A stretch of 64,000 nucleotides of DNA from UMGS172 sp045636945 (GTDB taxonomy: Bacteria > Bacillota > Clostridia > Oscillospirales > Acutalibacteraceae), in assembly GCA_045636945.1 (NCBI GenBank), contig JAZTYO010000017.1, forward strand, positions 1-64,000, given 5' to 3'. Positions 1-8,936 of this stretch are shown piece by piece. The position numbers were made by a program, and so were the translations under genes. A model generated the notes under the pieces. That model ran no database searches. It was not told the DNA's origin and was given only the letters and a program-made list of their open reading frames with translations. Numbering within the stretch: position 1 is the first letter of the stretch; each line of letters opens with the position of its first letter.

Positions 1-41
1 AAAAAATTGTCCTACTTTAGAATATTTTGTTTATTTAATTG

Positions 42-70
42 TTGACTTTTGCGGTTTAACGTGTTAAAAT
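42..70 (+). promoter_or_regulatory. sigma-A promoter of the aromatic-acid operon
   Basis: A -35 box TTGACT (42-47) and a -10 box TAAAAT (65-70) are separated by 17 bases. They lie about 40 bases upstream of the first start codon, which has a GAAGG ribosome site. No further promoter is obvious before the terminator at 6661, so one transcript may cover six genes. Confidence 0.7.
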
Positions 71-109
71 GTTAAATATCTCAAATCAAATTGAAAAGAA
101 GGTAGAAAA

Positions 110-1738
110 ATGCCTATTACCGAGATTCTGCAACGTAATGCAGAACTTTACGGCTCCGAAACTGCTTTGGTAGAGGTTAACCCCGGTGCCGATAAGAAAA
201 TGACCTGGAAAGAGTTTGCTTTGACTCAGCCAGTCGGTTCAAATTATCGCAGGGAAATAACCTGGCAGGAGTTTGACGATACCGCAAACCGATTTGCAAA
301 TTTGCTTATTGCAAACGGTGTCAAAAAGGGAACAAAGGTCGCAATTCTTTTGATGAACTGTATCGAGTGGTTGCCGATTTATTTTGGCATCCTTCGCGCA
401 GGCGGTGTTGCTGTTCCTTTGAACTTCCGTTATGCGGCCGAGGAAATTAAATATTGCCTTGAAAAGGCTGATGCCGAATATCTTGCTTTCGGTCCCGAGT
501 TTATCGGACGTGTTGAGGAAATTGTTGACCACACGCCGATAGTTAAGCTTTGGTTGTACGTTGGCGACGGATGTCCTGCTTTTGCCGAGAGCTATAACAA
601 AATCGTTAATAATTTCAGTAGTGAAAATCCCAACATCCCCATAACCGATGAGGATGATGGTGCTATTTATTTTTCAAGCGGTACTACGGGATTTCCGAAG
701 GCTATTTTGCACGCACACGAAAGTCTGATACATTCCTGCAAGGTTGAGCAGAACCATCACAGTCAGACTCATGACGACGTATTCCTTTGCATTCCGCCTT
801 TATATCACACGGGTGCCAAAATGCATTGGTTTGGTAGCTTCTTAGTTGGCGGTAAAGCGGTACTTTTAAAGGGTACTACTCCTGAATTGATTATCCGCAC
901 TGCATCGGAAGAGCATTGCTCAATCGTTTGGTTGCTTGTTCCGTGGGCTCAGGATGTCCTTGACGCTATTGAACGCGGTGAAATAAATCTTGCTAATTAC
1001 AATCTTGACCAATGGAGATTAATGCATATTGGTGCACAACCCGTGCCACCATCACTTATCAAGCGATGGAAGGATGTTTTCCCTCATCATCAGTACGATA
1101 CTAACTACGGTTTGAGCGAATCAATCGGTCCGGGATGCGTACACCTCGGTGTTGAGAACATTGAACACGTTGGTGCTATCGGTAAGGCAGGCTTCGGCTG
1201 GCAGACTAAGATTGTCGACGAAAAACGCAATGAAGTAGCAAAAGGTGACGTCGGTGAGCTTGCTGTCAAGGGCCCCGGTGTTATGAAGTGCTACTATAAT
1301 GATAAAAAGGCAACTGACGAGGTTTTGGGTGACGGTTGGCTCTTTACGGGAGATATGGCTAGGGAAGACGAAAATGGCTTTATCTGGCTTGTTGACCGCA
1401 AGAAGGATGTTATCATTACAGGCGGTGAAAACCTTTATCCGGTGCAGATTGAGAACTTTTTAAGACAGAATCTCCCTCAGATTAAAGATGTTGCAGTTAT
1501 AGGTCTTGCCGACCAGCGTCTTGGCGAGATTGCTGCCGCAGTTATTGAGGTTAAGGATGGCTTTACTTTGACCGAAGAAGAGGTTGTTACAGCTTCTCAG
1601 AAACTCCCGAGATATCAGCGTCCGAGAAAGATAATATTTGCCGATATTCCGCGTAACCCCACCGGCAAAATTGAAAAGCCTACATTGAGAAAACGTTACG
1701 GCTCAAGCAATCTTGTAGCCGATGCTACTACAAACTAA
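110..1738 (+). CDS. AMP-forming acyl-CoA synthetase (class I adenylate-forming ligase)
   Basis: This 542-residue protein should activate a carboxylic acid to its acyl-AMP and then to the CoA thioester in the cytoplasm. The ATP-binding P-loop SSGTTGFPKA lies near residues 188-197, the A5-like YGLSES near 332, the GD of the adenylate site near 414, the hinge DRKKDVIITGGENLYP near 427-442, and the catalytic lysine motif NPTGKIEK near 515. Length fits the family. It is the first gene of an operon with indolepyruvate oxidoreductase and phenylacetate-CoA ligase, so an aryl or branched-chain acid is a reasonable substrate, but that is inference from context; medium- or short-chain acids are equally possible from sequence alone. 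Confidence 0.85.
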   Translation: MPITEILQRNAELYGSETALVEVNPGADKKMTWKEFALTQPVGSNYRREITWQEFDDTANRFANLLIANGVKKGTKVAILLMNCIEWLPIYFGILRAGGVAVPLNFRYAAEEIKYCLEKADAEYLAFGPEFIGRVEEIVDHTPIVKLWLYVGDGCPAFAESYNKIVNNFSSENPNIPITDEDDGAIYFSSGTTGFPKAILHAHESLIHSCKVEQNHHSQTHDDVFLCIPPLYHTGAKMHWFGSFLVGGKAVLLKGTTPELIIRTASEEHCSIVWLLVPWAQDVLDAIERGEINLANYNLDQWRLMHIGAQPVPPSLIKRWKDVFPHHQYDTNYGLSESIGPGCVHLGVENIEHVGAIGKAGFGWQTKIVDEKRNEVAKGDVGELAVKGPGVMKCYYNDKKATDEVLGDGWLFTGDMAREDENGFIWLVDRKKDVIITGGENLYPVQIENFLRQNLPQIKDVAVIGLADQRLGEIAAAVIEVKDGFTLTEEEVVTASQKLPRYQRPRKIIFADIPRNPTGKIEKPTLRKRYGSSNLVADATTN

Positions 1739-1756
1739 GTGAAAGGATAAATTGTT

Positions 1757-3490
1757 ATGAAGAAGTTACTTCTTGGTAATGCGGCGGTTGCCCGCGGTGC
1801 TTACGAAGCAGGCTGTAAGCTCGTTTCGTCTTACCCCGGAACACCGAGTACCGAAATCACAGAATCGGTTGTTGAATATGATAATATATATGTTGAATGG
1901 GCACCTAACGAGAAGGTTGCTGCTGAGGTTGCTATCGGTGCATCTATCGCAGGCGGCAGAGCAATGTCCTGCATGAAGCACGTTGGACTTAACGTAATGG
2001 CCGACCCTGTGTTTACCGTTTCTTATATCGGTGCAAACGGTGGACTTGTTTTCTGCGTTGCCGATGACCCCGGTATGCATTCGTCTCAGAATGAACAGGA
2101 TTCCCGTCACTACGCCGAGGCTGCAAAAATATGTATGCTTGAGCCTTCGGATTCTTCTGAGTGTAAGGAGTTTACTAAGGCTGCATTCTCTTTGAGTGAA
2201 GAATATGATACTCCCGTGTTTATCCGTCTTTCCACACGTGTTTCGCATTCTCAGAGCCTTGTAGAGCTTTGCGACCCTGAGGAAGCACCTTTGAAGGACT
2301 ACGAAAAGAACATTCCCAAACACGTTATGATGCCTGCAATGGCAAAGGGCAGACACGTTGTTGTAGAACAGCGTACCGAAAAACTCAAAAAGTTGGCTGA
2401 AAACTGTCAGTTCAATACAGTTGAGAAAAACGGCTCCAAGATTGGTGTTATTGCCGCAGGTACTACATACGTTTACGCTAAAGAGGCTTTGGGCGATAAG
2501 GTTGACTATCTCAAACTCGGTATGGTTTTCCCTTTGTCCGAAAAGCTTATTAAGGATTTTGCTGCAAATTATGACGAGCTGTGGGTAATCGAAGAGCTTG
2601 ACCCCGTTATCGAAACCTTTGTTAAGTCTATCGGTGTTGATTGTAAGGGTAAGGAAAACTTTACCTTGCTTGGCGAATATTCTCAGAATATGATTAAAAA
2701 GGCAGTTTTAGGTCTCCAAACCGAGGCTATTACCGATGCTCAGATTCCTAACCGTCCTCCTGTATTGTGCGTTGGATGTCCGCATAGGGGTACTTTCTAC
2801 GTTCTCAAAAAGCTTGGTGTAACCGTTTCGGGTGATATCGGATGTTATACCCTCGGTGCAGTAGCTCCGTTGCAGAGCGTCGATACAACAATTTGTATGG
2901 GTGCTTCGGTTAGTGCCGCACACGGTATGGCCAAGGTAAGAGGTGCCGAATTTAACAAGAAACTTGTTTCGGTTATCGGTGATTCCACCTTTATCCATTC
3001 GGGTATTACCGGACTTATCGACATTGTTTATAACAAGGGTGCTAACACTGTTATTATCCTTGATAACTCTATTACCGGAATGACGGGACATCAGGAAAAT
3101 CCCACAACGGGTAAGACCATCCGTGGTGAGGCCACCAAGCAGGTCGACCTTGAACTGTTGTGTAAGGCTGTCGGTGTAAACAGAGTCAGAATCGAGGACC
3201 CGTTTGATTTGAAGGGCTTTGAGTCTGCTGTTAAGGAAGAGCTTAATGCTGACGAGCCCTCTGTTATCATTGCACAGCGTCCTTGTGCATTGCTGAAAAC
3301 CGTTAAATATACAGGCCGTTGCACCGTTGACAGTGACAAGTGTAAGTCCTGCAAGATGTGTATGAAGCTTGGTTGTCCTGCAATTTCGTTCAAGGACGGA
3401 AAAGCTGTTATCGACCATTCACAGTGTAACGGATGCGGACTTTGTGTAAATGTTTGCGCGTTCGGAGCAATCGTAAAGGAGGAAAAGTGA
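1757..3490 (+). CDS. iorA: indolepyruvate ferredoxin oxidoreductase, alpha subunit
   Basis: IorA with IorB oxidatively decarboxylates aryl-2-oxoacids (indolepyruvate, phenylpyruvate, hydroxyphenylpyruvate) to aryl-acetyl-CoA while reducing ferredoxin. The 577 residues show an N-terminal pyrimidine-binding domain opening with GNAAVARGAYEAG, a TPP-binding region around residues 355-425 (GDIGCYTLG, then GDSTFIHSGITGL), and a C-terminal 2[4Fe-4S] ferredoxin domain (about residues 526-572) with CKSCKMC...C and CNGCGLCVNVC. Order and length are typical. It starts 18 bases after the ligase stop with a GAAAGGA ribosome site, and its TGA overlaps the iorB ATG by one base, implying translational coupling. 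Confidence 0.95.
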   Translation: MKKLLLGNAAVARGAYEAGCKLVSSYPGTPSTEITESVVEYDNIYVEWAPNEKVAAEVAIGASIAGGRAMSCMKHVGLNVMADPVFTVSYIGANGGLVFCVADDPGMHSSQNEQDSRHYAEAAKICMLEPSDSSECKEFTKAAFSLSEEYDTPVFIRLSTRVSHSQSLVELCDPEEAPLKDYEKNIPKHVMMPAMAKGRHVVVEQRTEKLKKLAENCQFNTVEKNGSKIGVIAAGTTYVYAKEALGDKVDYLKLGMVFPLSEKLIKDFAANYDELWVIEELDPVIETFVKSIGVDCKGKENFTLLGEYSQNMIKKAVLGLQTEAITDAQIPNRPPVLCVGCPHRGTFYVLKKLGVTVSGDIGCYTLGAVAPLQSVDTTICMGASVSAAHGMAKVRGAEFNKKLVSVIGDSTFIHSGITGLIDIVYNKGANTVIILDNSITGMTGHQENPTTGKTIRGEATKQVDLELLCKAVGVNRVRIEDPFDLKGFESAVKEELNADEPSVIIAQRPCALLKTVKYTGRCTVDSDKCKSCKMCMKLGCPAISFKDGKAVIDHSQCNGCGLCVNVCAFGAIVKEEK

Positions 3491-4062
3491 TGGCTGACAG
3501 TAAGAATATTATGATAGTCGGTGTCGGCGGTCAGGGAACTCTGCTTGCAAGCCGAATTTTGGGTAATGTTATTATCGCGGAAGGCTTTGACGTCAAGGTT
3601 TCCGAGGTTCACGGTATGAGTCAGCGTGGTGGTAGCGTTGTTACCTACGTTAAGTACGGTGAAAAGGTTGCTTCGCCTATTATTGATAAGGCAGAAGCTG
3701 ATATTATCCTCGCATTTGAGCGTTTGGAGGCACTTCGTGCGTTGCCGTTCCTCAAAAAAGGCGGTAAGATGATTGTAAACGACCGTGCTATAAGTCCGAT
3801 GCCTGTTATTACGGGTGCTGCCGAGTATCCCGAGGGTATTATTGATACATTAAAGAAGAATGCCGACGTTGTAAGTCTTGACGCACTTGAAATTGCAGAA
3901 AAGGCAGGCAGTATTAAGGCAGTAAACGTTGTTTTGATTGGGGTTCTTGCAAAATCGACCGACATTCCTTACGAGGCTTGGGTCGAAACCATTAAAAAAA
4001 CTGTTCCCGAGAAGTTCCTTGAGATAAACCTTAAGGCATTTGAACTTGGATATAATCTTTAA
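3490..4062 (+). CDS. iorB: indolepyruvate ferredoxin oxidoreductase, beta subunit
   Basis: This is the gamma-domain partner of IorA, 190 residues, which receives CoA/acyl chemistry in the 2-oxoacid oxidoreductase complex. The glycine-rich GVGGQGTLLASRILG near residues 10-25 and HGMSQRGGSVVTYVKYG near 40-56 are family signatures. I place the start at the ATG at 3490, inside the iorA stop (TGATG) with AAAGGAGG immediately upstream, rather than the in-frame ATG at 3433 that lies within iorA and would add 19 unrelated residues. Confidence 0.95.
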   Translation: MADSKNIMIVGVGGQGTLLASRILGNVIIAEGFDVKVSEVHGMSQRGGSVVTYVKYGEKVASPIIDKAEADIILAFERLEALRALPFLKKGGKMIVNDRAISPMPVITGAAEYPEGIIDTLKKNADVVSLDALEIAEKAGSIKAVNVVLIGVLAKSTDIPYEAWVETIKKTVPEKFLEINLKAFELGYNL

Positions 4063-4082
4063 TTTAAGAAAGAAGAATATTT

Positions 4083-5390
4083 ATGAGCAAATATTATCAA
4101 CCTGAAATCGAAACAATGCAGCTCGACGAAATGCGCAAGTTGCAAAGTGAACGTCTTGTAGCTCAGGTTAAGCACGTTTGGGATAACGTTCCTTACTACC
4201 GTAAGAAAATGGAAGAGAAGGGTGTAACTCCTGACGATATAAAGTCGATTGACGATCTCCATAAACTGCCCTTTGTGACCAAGGATGACCTTCGTGAGTG
4301 TTATCCTTATGGTCTTTTGGCTTCTCCTTTAAAAGATTGTGTACGTATTCACTCAACCTCGGGTACTACCGGTAAGCGTGTTGTTGCATTTTATACCGAA
4401 AAGGATATTGACCTTTGGGAGGATTGCTGTGCTCGTGCTCTCACGGCTGCAGGTGCAACCGATGAGGACGTTTGTCAGGTTGCATACGGCTACGGTTTGT
4501 TTACAGGAGGCTCAGGTATGCACGGTGGCTCGCATAAGGTTGGATGTCTTACCCTGCCAATGTCCTCGGGTAATACTGACCGTCAGTTGCAGTTTATGGT
4601 TGACCTTGGTGCAACTATTATCTGCTGTACTCCGTCATATGCCGCTTACCTTGCAGAATCTATCGAGGAACAAGGAATCCGCGACAAGATTAAGCTCAAG
4701 GCAGGTATCTTCGGTGCCGAGGCTTGGAGTGAAAGTATGCGTAAGGATATCGAGAACAAGCTCGGCATCAAGGCATATGATATCTACGGTTTGACAGAAA
4801 TTTCAGGCCCCGGTGTCAGCTTTGAATGTGAAGAACAGACCGGTATGCACGTAAATGAAGACCACTTTATCCCCGAAATCATTGACCCCGAAACTCTTGA
4901 GGTTTTGCCTTTGGGTTCTAAAGGTGAGCTTGTATTCACCTCCATTTCCAAAGAAGCTTTCCCGTTGCTTCGTTACAGAACCAAGGATATTTGTGTTCTT
5001 TCTCGTGAGAAGTGTTCCTGCGGACGTACTTTGATCAAAATGGCTAAGCCTATGGGTCGTAGCGACGATATGCTCATCATCCGTGGTGTCAACGTATTCC
5101 CCTCACAGATCGAGGAGGTACTTATTGAGGTTGGTGGCGGTAATATTACTCCTAACTACCTCATTAAGATCGACCGTGTAAACAACACCGATACCTTTGA
5201 TCTTGATGTTGAAATGAGTGAAGAAATGTTCTCTGATGACGTTAAGTCGATTGCAAGGGTTGAGAACGCCATTAAGGATAAGCTTCGTTCTATTCTCGGT
5301 CTTGGTGTTAATGTACACCTTGTTAACCCGAAATCCATTACACGTAGTGAAGGCAAGGCAAAGCGTGTAATCGATAACCGTAAGATATAA
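4083..5390 (+). CDS. paaK: phenylacetate-CoA ligase (AMP-forming)
   Basis: PaaK-type ligases form aryl-acetyl-CoA from arylacetate, ATP and CoA. At 435 residues it is the usual length, with the P-loop STSGTTGKRVVAFYT near residue 90, YGLTEISGPG near 234, and the C-terminal GRSDDMLIIRGVNVFPSQIE near 326-345 that is distinctive for this subgroup. A cysteine cluster (CSCGR) precedes it. Next to IorAB, the enzyme could run in reverse during amino-acid fermentation, conserving energy from the aryl-CoA, or scavenge arylacetates for reductive carboxylation to amino acids; the sequence does not decide direction. Confidence 0.93.
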   Translation: MSKYYQPEIETMQLDEMRKLQSERLVAQVKHVWDNVPYYRKKMEEKGVTPDDIKSIDDLHKLPFVTKDDLRECYPYGLLASPLKDCVRIHSTSGTTGKRVVAFYTEKDIDLWEDCCARALTAAGATDEDVCQVAYGYGLFTGGSGMHGGSHKVGCLTLPMSSGNTDRQLQFMVDLGATIICCTPSYAAYLAESIEEQGIRDKIKLKAGIFGAEAWSESMRKDIENKLGIKAYDIYGLTEISGPGVSFECEEQTGMHVNEDHFIPEIIDPETLEVLPLGSKGELVFTSISKEAFPLLRYRTKDICVLSREKCSCGRTLIKMAKPMGRSDDMLIIRGVNVFPSQIEEVLIEVGGGNITPNYLIKIDRVNNTDTFDLDVEMSEEMFSDDVKSIARVENAIKDKLRSILGLGVNVHLVNPKSITRSEGKAKRVIDNRKI

Positions 5391-5406
5391 TAGGGAGGGT
5401 TTAAAA

Positions 5407-5841
5407 ATGTTAGTCAAGCAGGTTTCCGCATTTATTGAAAATAAAGCAGGCAGACTTAATGAGATTGCCGATGTTTTGGCAAAGAGCAATGTCGATATCA
5501 GTGCTCTCACCTTGGCAGATACCACCGATTACGGCATTGTCAGAATGATTGTCAGTGACCCAGAACAGGCTGTTTTGGTACTTCGCGAGTCGGGTGTTAT
5601 TTGCAAAATCACTGAGACTCTTGCAGTTGCTATTGAAGATGCTCCCGGCGGCTTTGCTAAATCTCTCAAAATATTGACCGATAACGGTATCGAAATCAAA
5701 TATATGTACGCTTGCATCAGCCACGCTGTCGGTAAAGCATTAATGATCGTCAGCGTAGATGATCCCGAAAAGGCACAGGAGCTTATTGCTTCAACCGATG
5801 CCGGCAAGGTAAATCCTTCCGAAATCTACCGCCATATCTGA
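5407..5841 (+). CDS. tandem ACT-domain protein of the aryl-acid operon
   Basis: The 144-residue product is built of two ACT repeats (about residues 3-66 and 70-140), opening LVKQVSAFIENKAGRLNEIADVL, the typical ACT beta-alpha-beta start with a ligand-binding glycine. No catalytic domain is attached. ACT domains bind amino acids, and stand-alone ACT proteins commonly accompany iorAB-paaK in Clostridia and archaea, so it is probably an allosteric or regulatory sensor of an aromatic or branched amino acid. It has a strong GGGAGGG ribosome site 16 bases after paaK. Confidence 0.88.
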   Translation: MLVKQVSAFIENKAGRLNEIADVLAKSNVDISALTLADTTDYGIVRMIVSDPEQAVLVLRESGVICKITETLAVAIEDAPGGFAKSLKILTDNGIEIKYMYACISHAVGKALMIVSVDDPEKAQELIASTDAGKVNPSEIYRHI

Positions 5842-5856
5842 TAATGAGGTTTATTT

Positions 5857-6657
5857 ATGGATTACCGAAAAATCTTAGATACATCTAATGATAACCCGCT
5901 TGAATCTTTAGTGTCAAACGGTGGATTTTGCGGTGTTTTGCGCAAAGTCGGTTGTATAGGTGACAGCCTTTCCTCGGGAGAATTTGAGTCGCTTGATGAA
6001 AATGGCAACAAAGGGTATCACGATATGTTTGAATACTCTTGGGGTCAGTTTATGGCAAGAGAAGCAGGTCTTGAGGTTTTGAACTTTTCAAGGGGCGGTA
6101 TGTCGGCAAAATGGTATTGCACTTCTTTTGCCGAAGAAAACGGCTATTGGGATAAGGATAAGAAATGCAAGGCTTATATTATAGCGCTTGGTTGGAATGA
6201 TATTTCTCAGCTTGGTGCAGAGCTTGGCTGTAAGTCTGATGTAGACCTTGATGATTGGCATAATAACAAAGATTCGTTTTACGGGTACTATTGTCAGATT
6301 ATTCAACGTTTGCGTGAAATTGAGCCCAAGTCGAGAATTTTTCTTGTTACAATTCCTAAAATATACTCACATGAAAAACGTTATACTGCCGAGGACAGAC
6401 ACAGCGAGATTTTGTATGAAATCGCTGAAATGTTTGATTTCATTTATGTCCTTGATATGAGAAAATATTTGCCTTTTCACGATGAGTTTTACCGCCAAAA
6501 CTTCTACCTTGGTGGCCATTTGAACGCTATTGGGTATCAGTTGTTCTCGCGTGCGATTATGTCCTATATTGATTATTATATACGTAAATTCCCCGAAGAT
6601 TTTTCGCAGATTGGCTTTGTCGGAACAGAATGGCATAACACCTCTGCAAAATGGTGA
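5857..6657 (+). CDS. SGNH/GDSL-family hydrolase
   Basis: This 266-residue protein carries the SGNH-hydrolase blocks: CIGDSLSSGE (nucleophile Ser near residue 38), a later glycine/asparagine block LGWNDIS near residue 110, and the C-terminal catalytic GGHLNAIGYQ near residue 220. There is no signal peptide, so it should be a cytoplasmic esterase or lipase-like enzyme. The substrate cannot be read from sequence. It sits 16 bases after the ACT gene, before a strong terminator, and may be the last gene of the aryl-acid transcript, perhaps a deacylase, but the functional link is only positional. Confidence 0.8.
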   Translation: MDYRKILDTSNDNPLESLVSNGGFCGVLRKVGCIGDSLSSGEFESLDENGNKGYHDMFEYSWGQFMAREAGLEVLNFSRGGMSAKWYCTSFAEENGYWDKDKKCKAYIIALGWNDISQLGAELGCKSDVDLDDWHNNKDSFYGYYCQIIQRLREIEPKSRIFLVTIPKIYSHEKRYTAEDRHSEILYEIAEMFDFIYVLDMRKYLPFHDEFYRQNFYLGGHLNAIGYQLFSRAIMSYIDYYIRKFPEDFSQIGFVGTEWHNTSAKW

Positions 6658-6660
6658 TTT

Positions 6661-6696
6661 AAAGCAACAGAAACGAAAGTTTCTGTTGCTTTTTTA
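6661..6696 (+). terminator. rho-independent terminator of the aryl-acid operon
   Basis: A perfect 14-bp stem (6661-6674 with 6679-6692) closes a GAAA tetraloop and runs into a T tract. It lies 4 bases after the SGNH-hydrolase stop. Confidence 0.93.
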
Positions 6697-6743
6697 TTGA
6701 AAAAATAATCCTTTTAGTGTAAAATAATCACAGAGGTGATTGT

Positions 6744-7499
6744 ATGACCATAGTTTTATTGACAGCAGTTGGTGTTGGCGGTGCTACTCTCATTGGTTCG
6801 ATAGTTGGTTTTATATTTAAAAACATTTCACATAAATTCAGCGATATCGTACTGTCCTTTGCGGCAGGTGTTATGCTTGCTGCAGCAGTTTTGGGTCTTA
6901 TCGTTCCGTCGGTTGAATATGGCGGTAAATATGGTATAGTCATTACTGTTACAGGAATATTTATCGGTGCTTTGTGTCTTAATTTAATTGATAGACTTGT
7001 TCCTCACCTGCACAAAATTGTCGGCAACGACATAGAAAATCATAAAAACAACGCTGATATAAATAAGGTACTCTTGTTCGTTACCGCAATCGCCATTCAC
7101 AATCTGCCCGAGGGCATTGCCGCAGGTGTCGGCTTCGGTTCGGGAAATACGTCTGATGCGTTAATGATAGCAGGCGGTATTGCTTTGCAAAATATCCCCG
7201 AAGGTATGGTTATCATCGGCCCGATGCTTACTGCGGGAATCAGTAATAAAACAACCTTTATCTGTGCTCTTGCTACGGGCTTGGTTGAGGTTGTCGGATG
7301 CTTGCTTGGTTACTTTGCCGTATCGGTTGCAAGTGCGATTTTACCGTTTGCCTTAGCTTTTGCAGGCGGTACAATGCTTTACGTTATAAGCGATGAAATG
7401 ATACCCGAAACACATTCTCACGGCTGTGAAAGGGGAGCAACATACGCTTTGTTGGTTGGTTTTTGCTTAATGCTTGTGTCAGACGTGTTTTTGGGTTAA
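6744..7499 (+). CDS. ZIP-family divalent metal transporter
   Basis: This is a 251-residue membrane protein with about eight hydrophobic helices. The two metal-site helices are clear: HNLPEGIAAGVGFG near residue 118 and ALQNIPEGMVI near residue 148. The variable cytoplasmic loop between TM3 and TM4 is polar (HLHKIVGNDIENHKNNAD). ZIP proteins import Zn2+, Fe2+ or Mn2+ into the cytoplasm; the bacterial ZupT/GufA branch is closest in length. It has an AGAGGTG ribosome site, is flanked by terminators on both sides and so is probably monocistronic. Confidence 0.9.
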   Translation: MTIVLLTAVGVGGATLIGSIVGFIFKNISHKFSDIVLSFAAGVMLAAAVLGLIVPSVEYGGKYGIVITVTGIFIGALCLNLIDRLVPHLHKIVGNDIENHKNNADINKVLLFVTAIAIHNLPEGIAAGVGFGSGNTSDALMIAGGIALQNIPEGMVIIGPMLTAGISNKTTFICALATGLVEVVGCLLGYFAVSVASAILPFALAFAGGTMLYVISDEMIPETHSHGCERGATYALLVGFCLMLVSDVFLG

Positions 7500-7526
7500 C
7501 ATTAGTTTTATAAAATCTATATAGTA

Positions 7527-7566
7527 AAAGATTCTTCAACCAATCGGCTGAAGAATCTTTTTTGTT
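7527..7566. terminator. bidirectional terminator between convergent genes
   Basis: A perfect 12-bp stem (7527-7538 with 7549-7560) around a 10-base loop ends in T-rich sequence on both strands. It separates the ZIP gene (+) from the convergent ProX-type gene (-). Confidence 0.9.
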
Positions 7567-7576
7567 TTGATATTAA

Positions 7577-8113
7577 TTACAGTTTAACTTTTATAAAATT
7601 GTGTTTTAAAGCAGGAATGATTTTGTCTATCAAATCTGTTGTTTTGATTTTCAGACTTGAAGTGTTGATACAAGGGTGGCAACCAAAATATTCGTCCTTT
7701 AAAACGTCTTCATCAATTAGCAACGTTATGTCGTTACCCTTATCGTTCATCAGTCCCAAAACGCTTACCGAACCTGGTGTGATGTCGAGATATTTCAGCA
7801 TATGCTCGGCATTGGCAAACGAAAGTCGGGAGGACCCTATCTGTGCCGAAATGTCTTTCGTTTTAAAGACCTTGTCGGCAGGAATCATTAAAAGATAAAA
7901 CACGGTTTCCTGACGATTGCACAAAAAGAGGTTTTTGCAAATTACAGCGCCTAATGCCTTGTCAATTTCCTCACAAATTTCCATAGTGTCAGCCTTATCG
8001 TGGTCAACTCTTAGGTATTCAACGTTGATGTTATCAAGAAAATCATAGCATCTGATTTCTTTTTCTAATCTATTTGAAAAGTCTTCGGGTCGTCCGTTTT
8101 TTAGTTCTAACAT
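7577..8113 (-). CDS. ProX/YbaK-type aminoacyl-tRNA deacylase (Ala-tRNA-Pro editing)
   Basis: This 178-residue protein belongs to the YbaK/INS-domain superfamily that hydrolyses misacylated tRNAs. KNLFLCNRQETVFYLLMIPADK near residues 60-80, then LGLMNDKGNDITLLID and the FGCHPCINTSSLKI tail near 143-157, match the free-standing ProXp-ala/PrdX subgroup that clears Ala-tRNA(Pro). It is the last gene of a minus-strand operon behind rlmA (16-base gap), so translation fidelity is the shared theme. A second, different YbaK-family member lies at 31593. Confidence 0.85.
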   Translation of the reverse strand: MLELKNGRPEDFSNRLEKEIRCYDFLDNINVEYLRVDHDKADTMEICEEIDKALGAVICKNLFLCNRQETVFYLLMIPADKVFKTKDISAQIGSSRLSFANAEHMLKYLDITPGSVSVLGLMNDKGNDITLLIDEDVLKDEYFGCHPCINTSSLKIKTTDLIDKIIPALKHNFIKVKL

Positions 8114-8129
8114 AATTTTTACTCCGTTT

Positions 8130-8927
8130 TTAAAACTTCTTATACTCTAAAACACAAAACTCAATTTCGGTTGTAAGAGTATTAAGTTTTGTGAGTTTTT
8201 CCTGGTCTGATTTACCAGTTTTGTAATAATACGGTGTCATTTTGAATAGTGAAACAATATCCTTGTTGCAACCAAGAGTAATACTGTATTTCAACTCGCG
8301 TTTGACCAACAGTTCATAACCTTTGCGGTCAAATTCTACTGCAGGGTTGAGGTACGGCTCGTCATAAATTGCCGATTTCAAAGAATATAAATGTCTTTCC
8401 ATAGGAACGACGGTGATAAGTCTTCCGTTTTCGCATAAAACACGGTTGAATTCATCGGGACTATCGGGTGCAAAAACATTGACAATAACGTCGCGTGAGC
8501 TGTTTTCAAGCGGAATGTCACCGATGCTTGCGACGGCAAAAGGAACGTTAAAACAACGCTTTGCAGCAACCTTCAAAGCATCTTTTGATATATCAATACC
8601 GCAAACCTCGTTGTTTTTAGCTATTGCTTCGGTGTAGTAACCCTCACCGCAACCCGAATCAAGCACCTTATGGCCGTTGCCGATAATCTCGCACAAGGCG
8701 TTTCTCAAAGGCTCATAATAGCCTTTGTTAAGAAAATCGGTTCGGGCTTTGACCATCAGTTTATCGTCGCCGTGGCGCTTTTTCTGTGAATTATCAAGCA
8801 ACAGATTAACATAGCCTTGTTTTGATATATCAAAGCTGTGACCTTTTAAGCATCTGACAGAGGAGGGGAGTACAAACAGTTTTGAACGGCAGTTTGGACA
8901 CAAAAACTGCGATTCTTTCAAAAACAT
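8130..8927 (-). CDS. rlmA: 23S rRNA (guanine-N1) methyltransferase, RlmA family
   Basis: The enzyme methylates N1 of G745 or G748 in the 23S rRNA peptide-exit region. The N-terminal zinc knuckle is visible as C10, C13, C26 and H30, followed by the family phrase GHSFDISKQGYVNLLL. The S-adenosylmethionine motif VLDSGCGEGYYTEAIA is near residues 88-104 and a second strand motif NVFAPDSPDEFNRVL follows. Length 265 fits. The gene lies 9 bases downstream of the DUF4317 gene and is presumably cotranscribed with it. Whether the target is G745 (RlmA-I) or G748 (RlmA-II/TlrB) cannot be told here; Gram-positives usually have the latter. Confidence 0.92.
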   Translation of the reverse strand: MFLKESQFLCPNCRSKLFVLPSSVRCLKGHSFDISKQGYVNLLLDNSQKKRHGDDKLMVKARTDFLNKGYYEPLRNALCEIIGNGHKVLDSGCGEGYYTEAIAKNNEVCGIDISKDALKVAAKRCFNVPFAVASIGDIPLENSSRDVIVNVFAPDSPDEFNRVLCENGRLITVVPMERHLYSLKSAIYDEPYLNPAVEFDRKGYELLVKRELKYSITLGCNKDIVSLFKMTPYYYKTGKSDQEKLTKLNTLTTEIEFCVLEYKKF

Positions 8928-8936
8928 AATATCACC

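Noticed and set aside
110..300. Tandem duplication (KMTWKEF / EITWQEF) near the N-terminus of the first ligase
   Set aside because: Related clostridial ligases of this subgroup appear to carry the same extra segment, so it is not a recent duplication.
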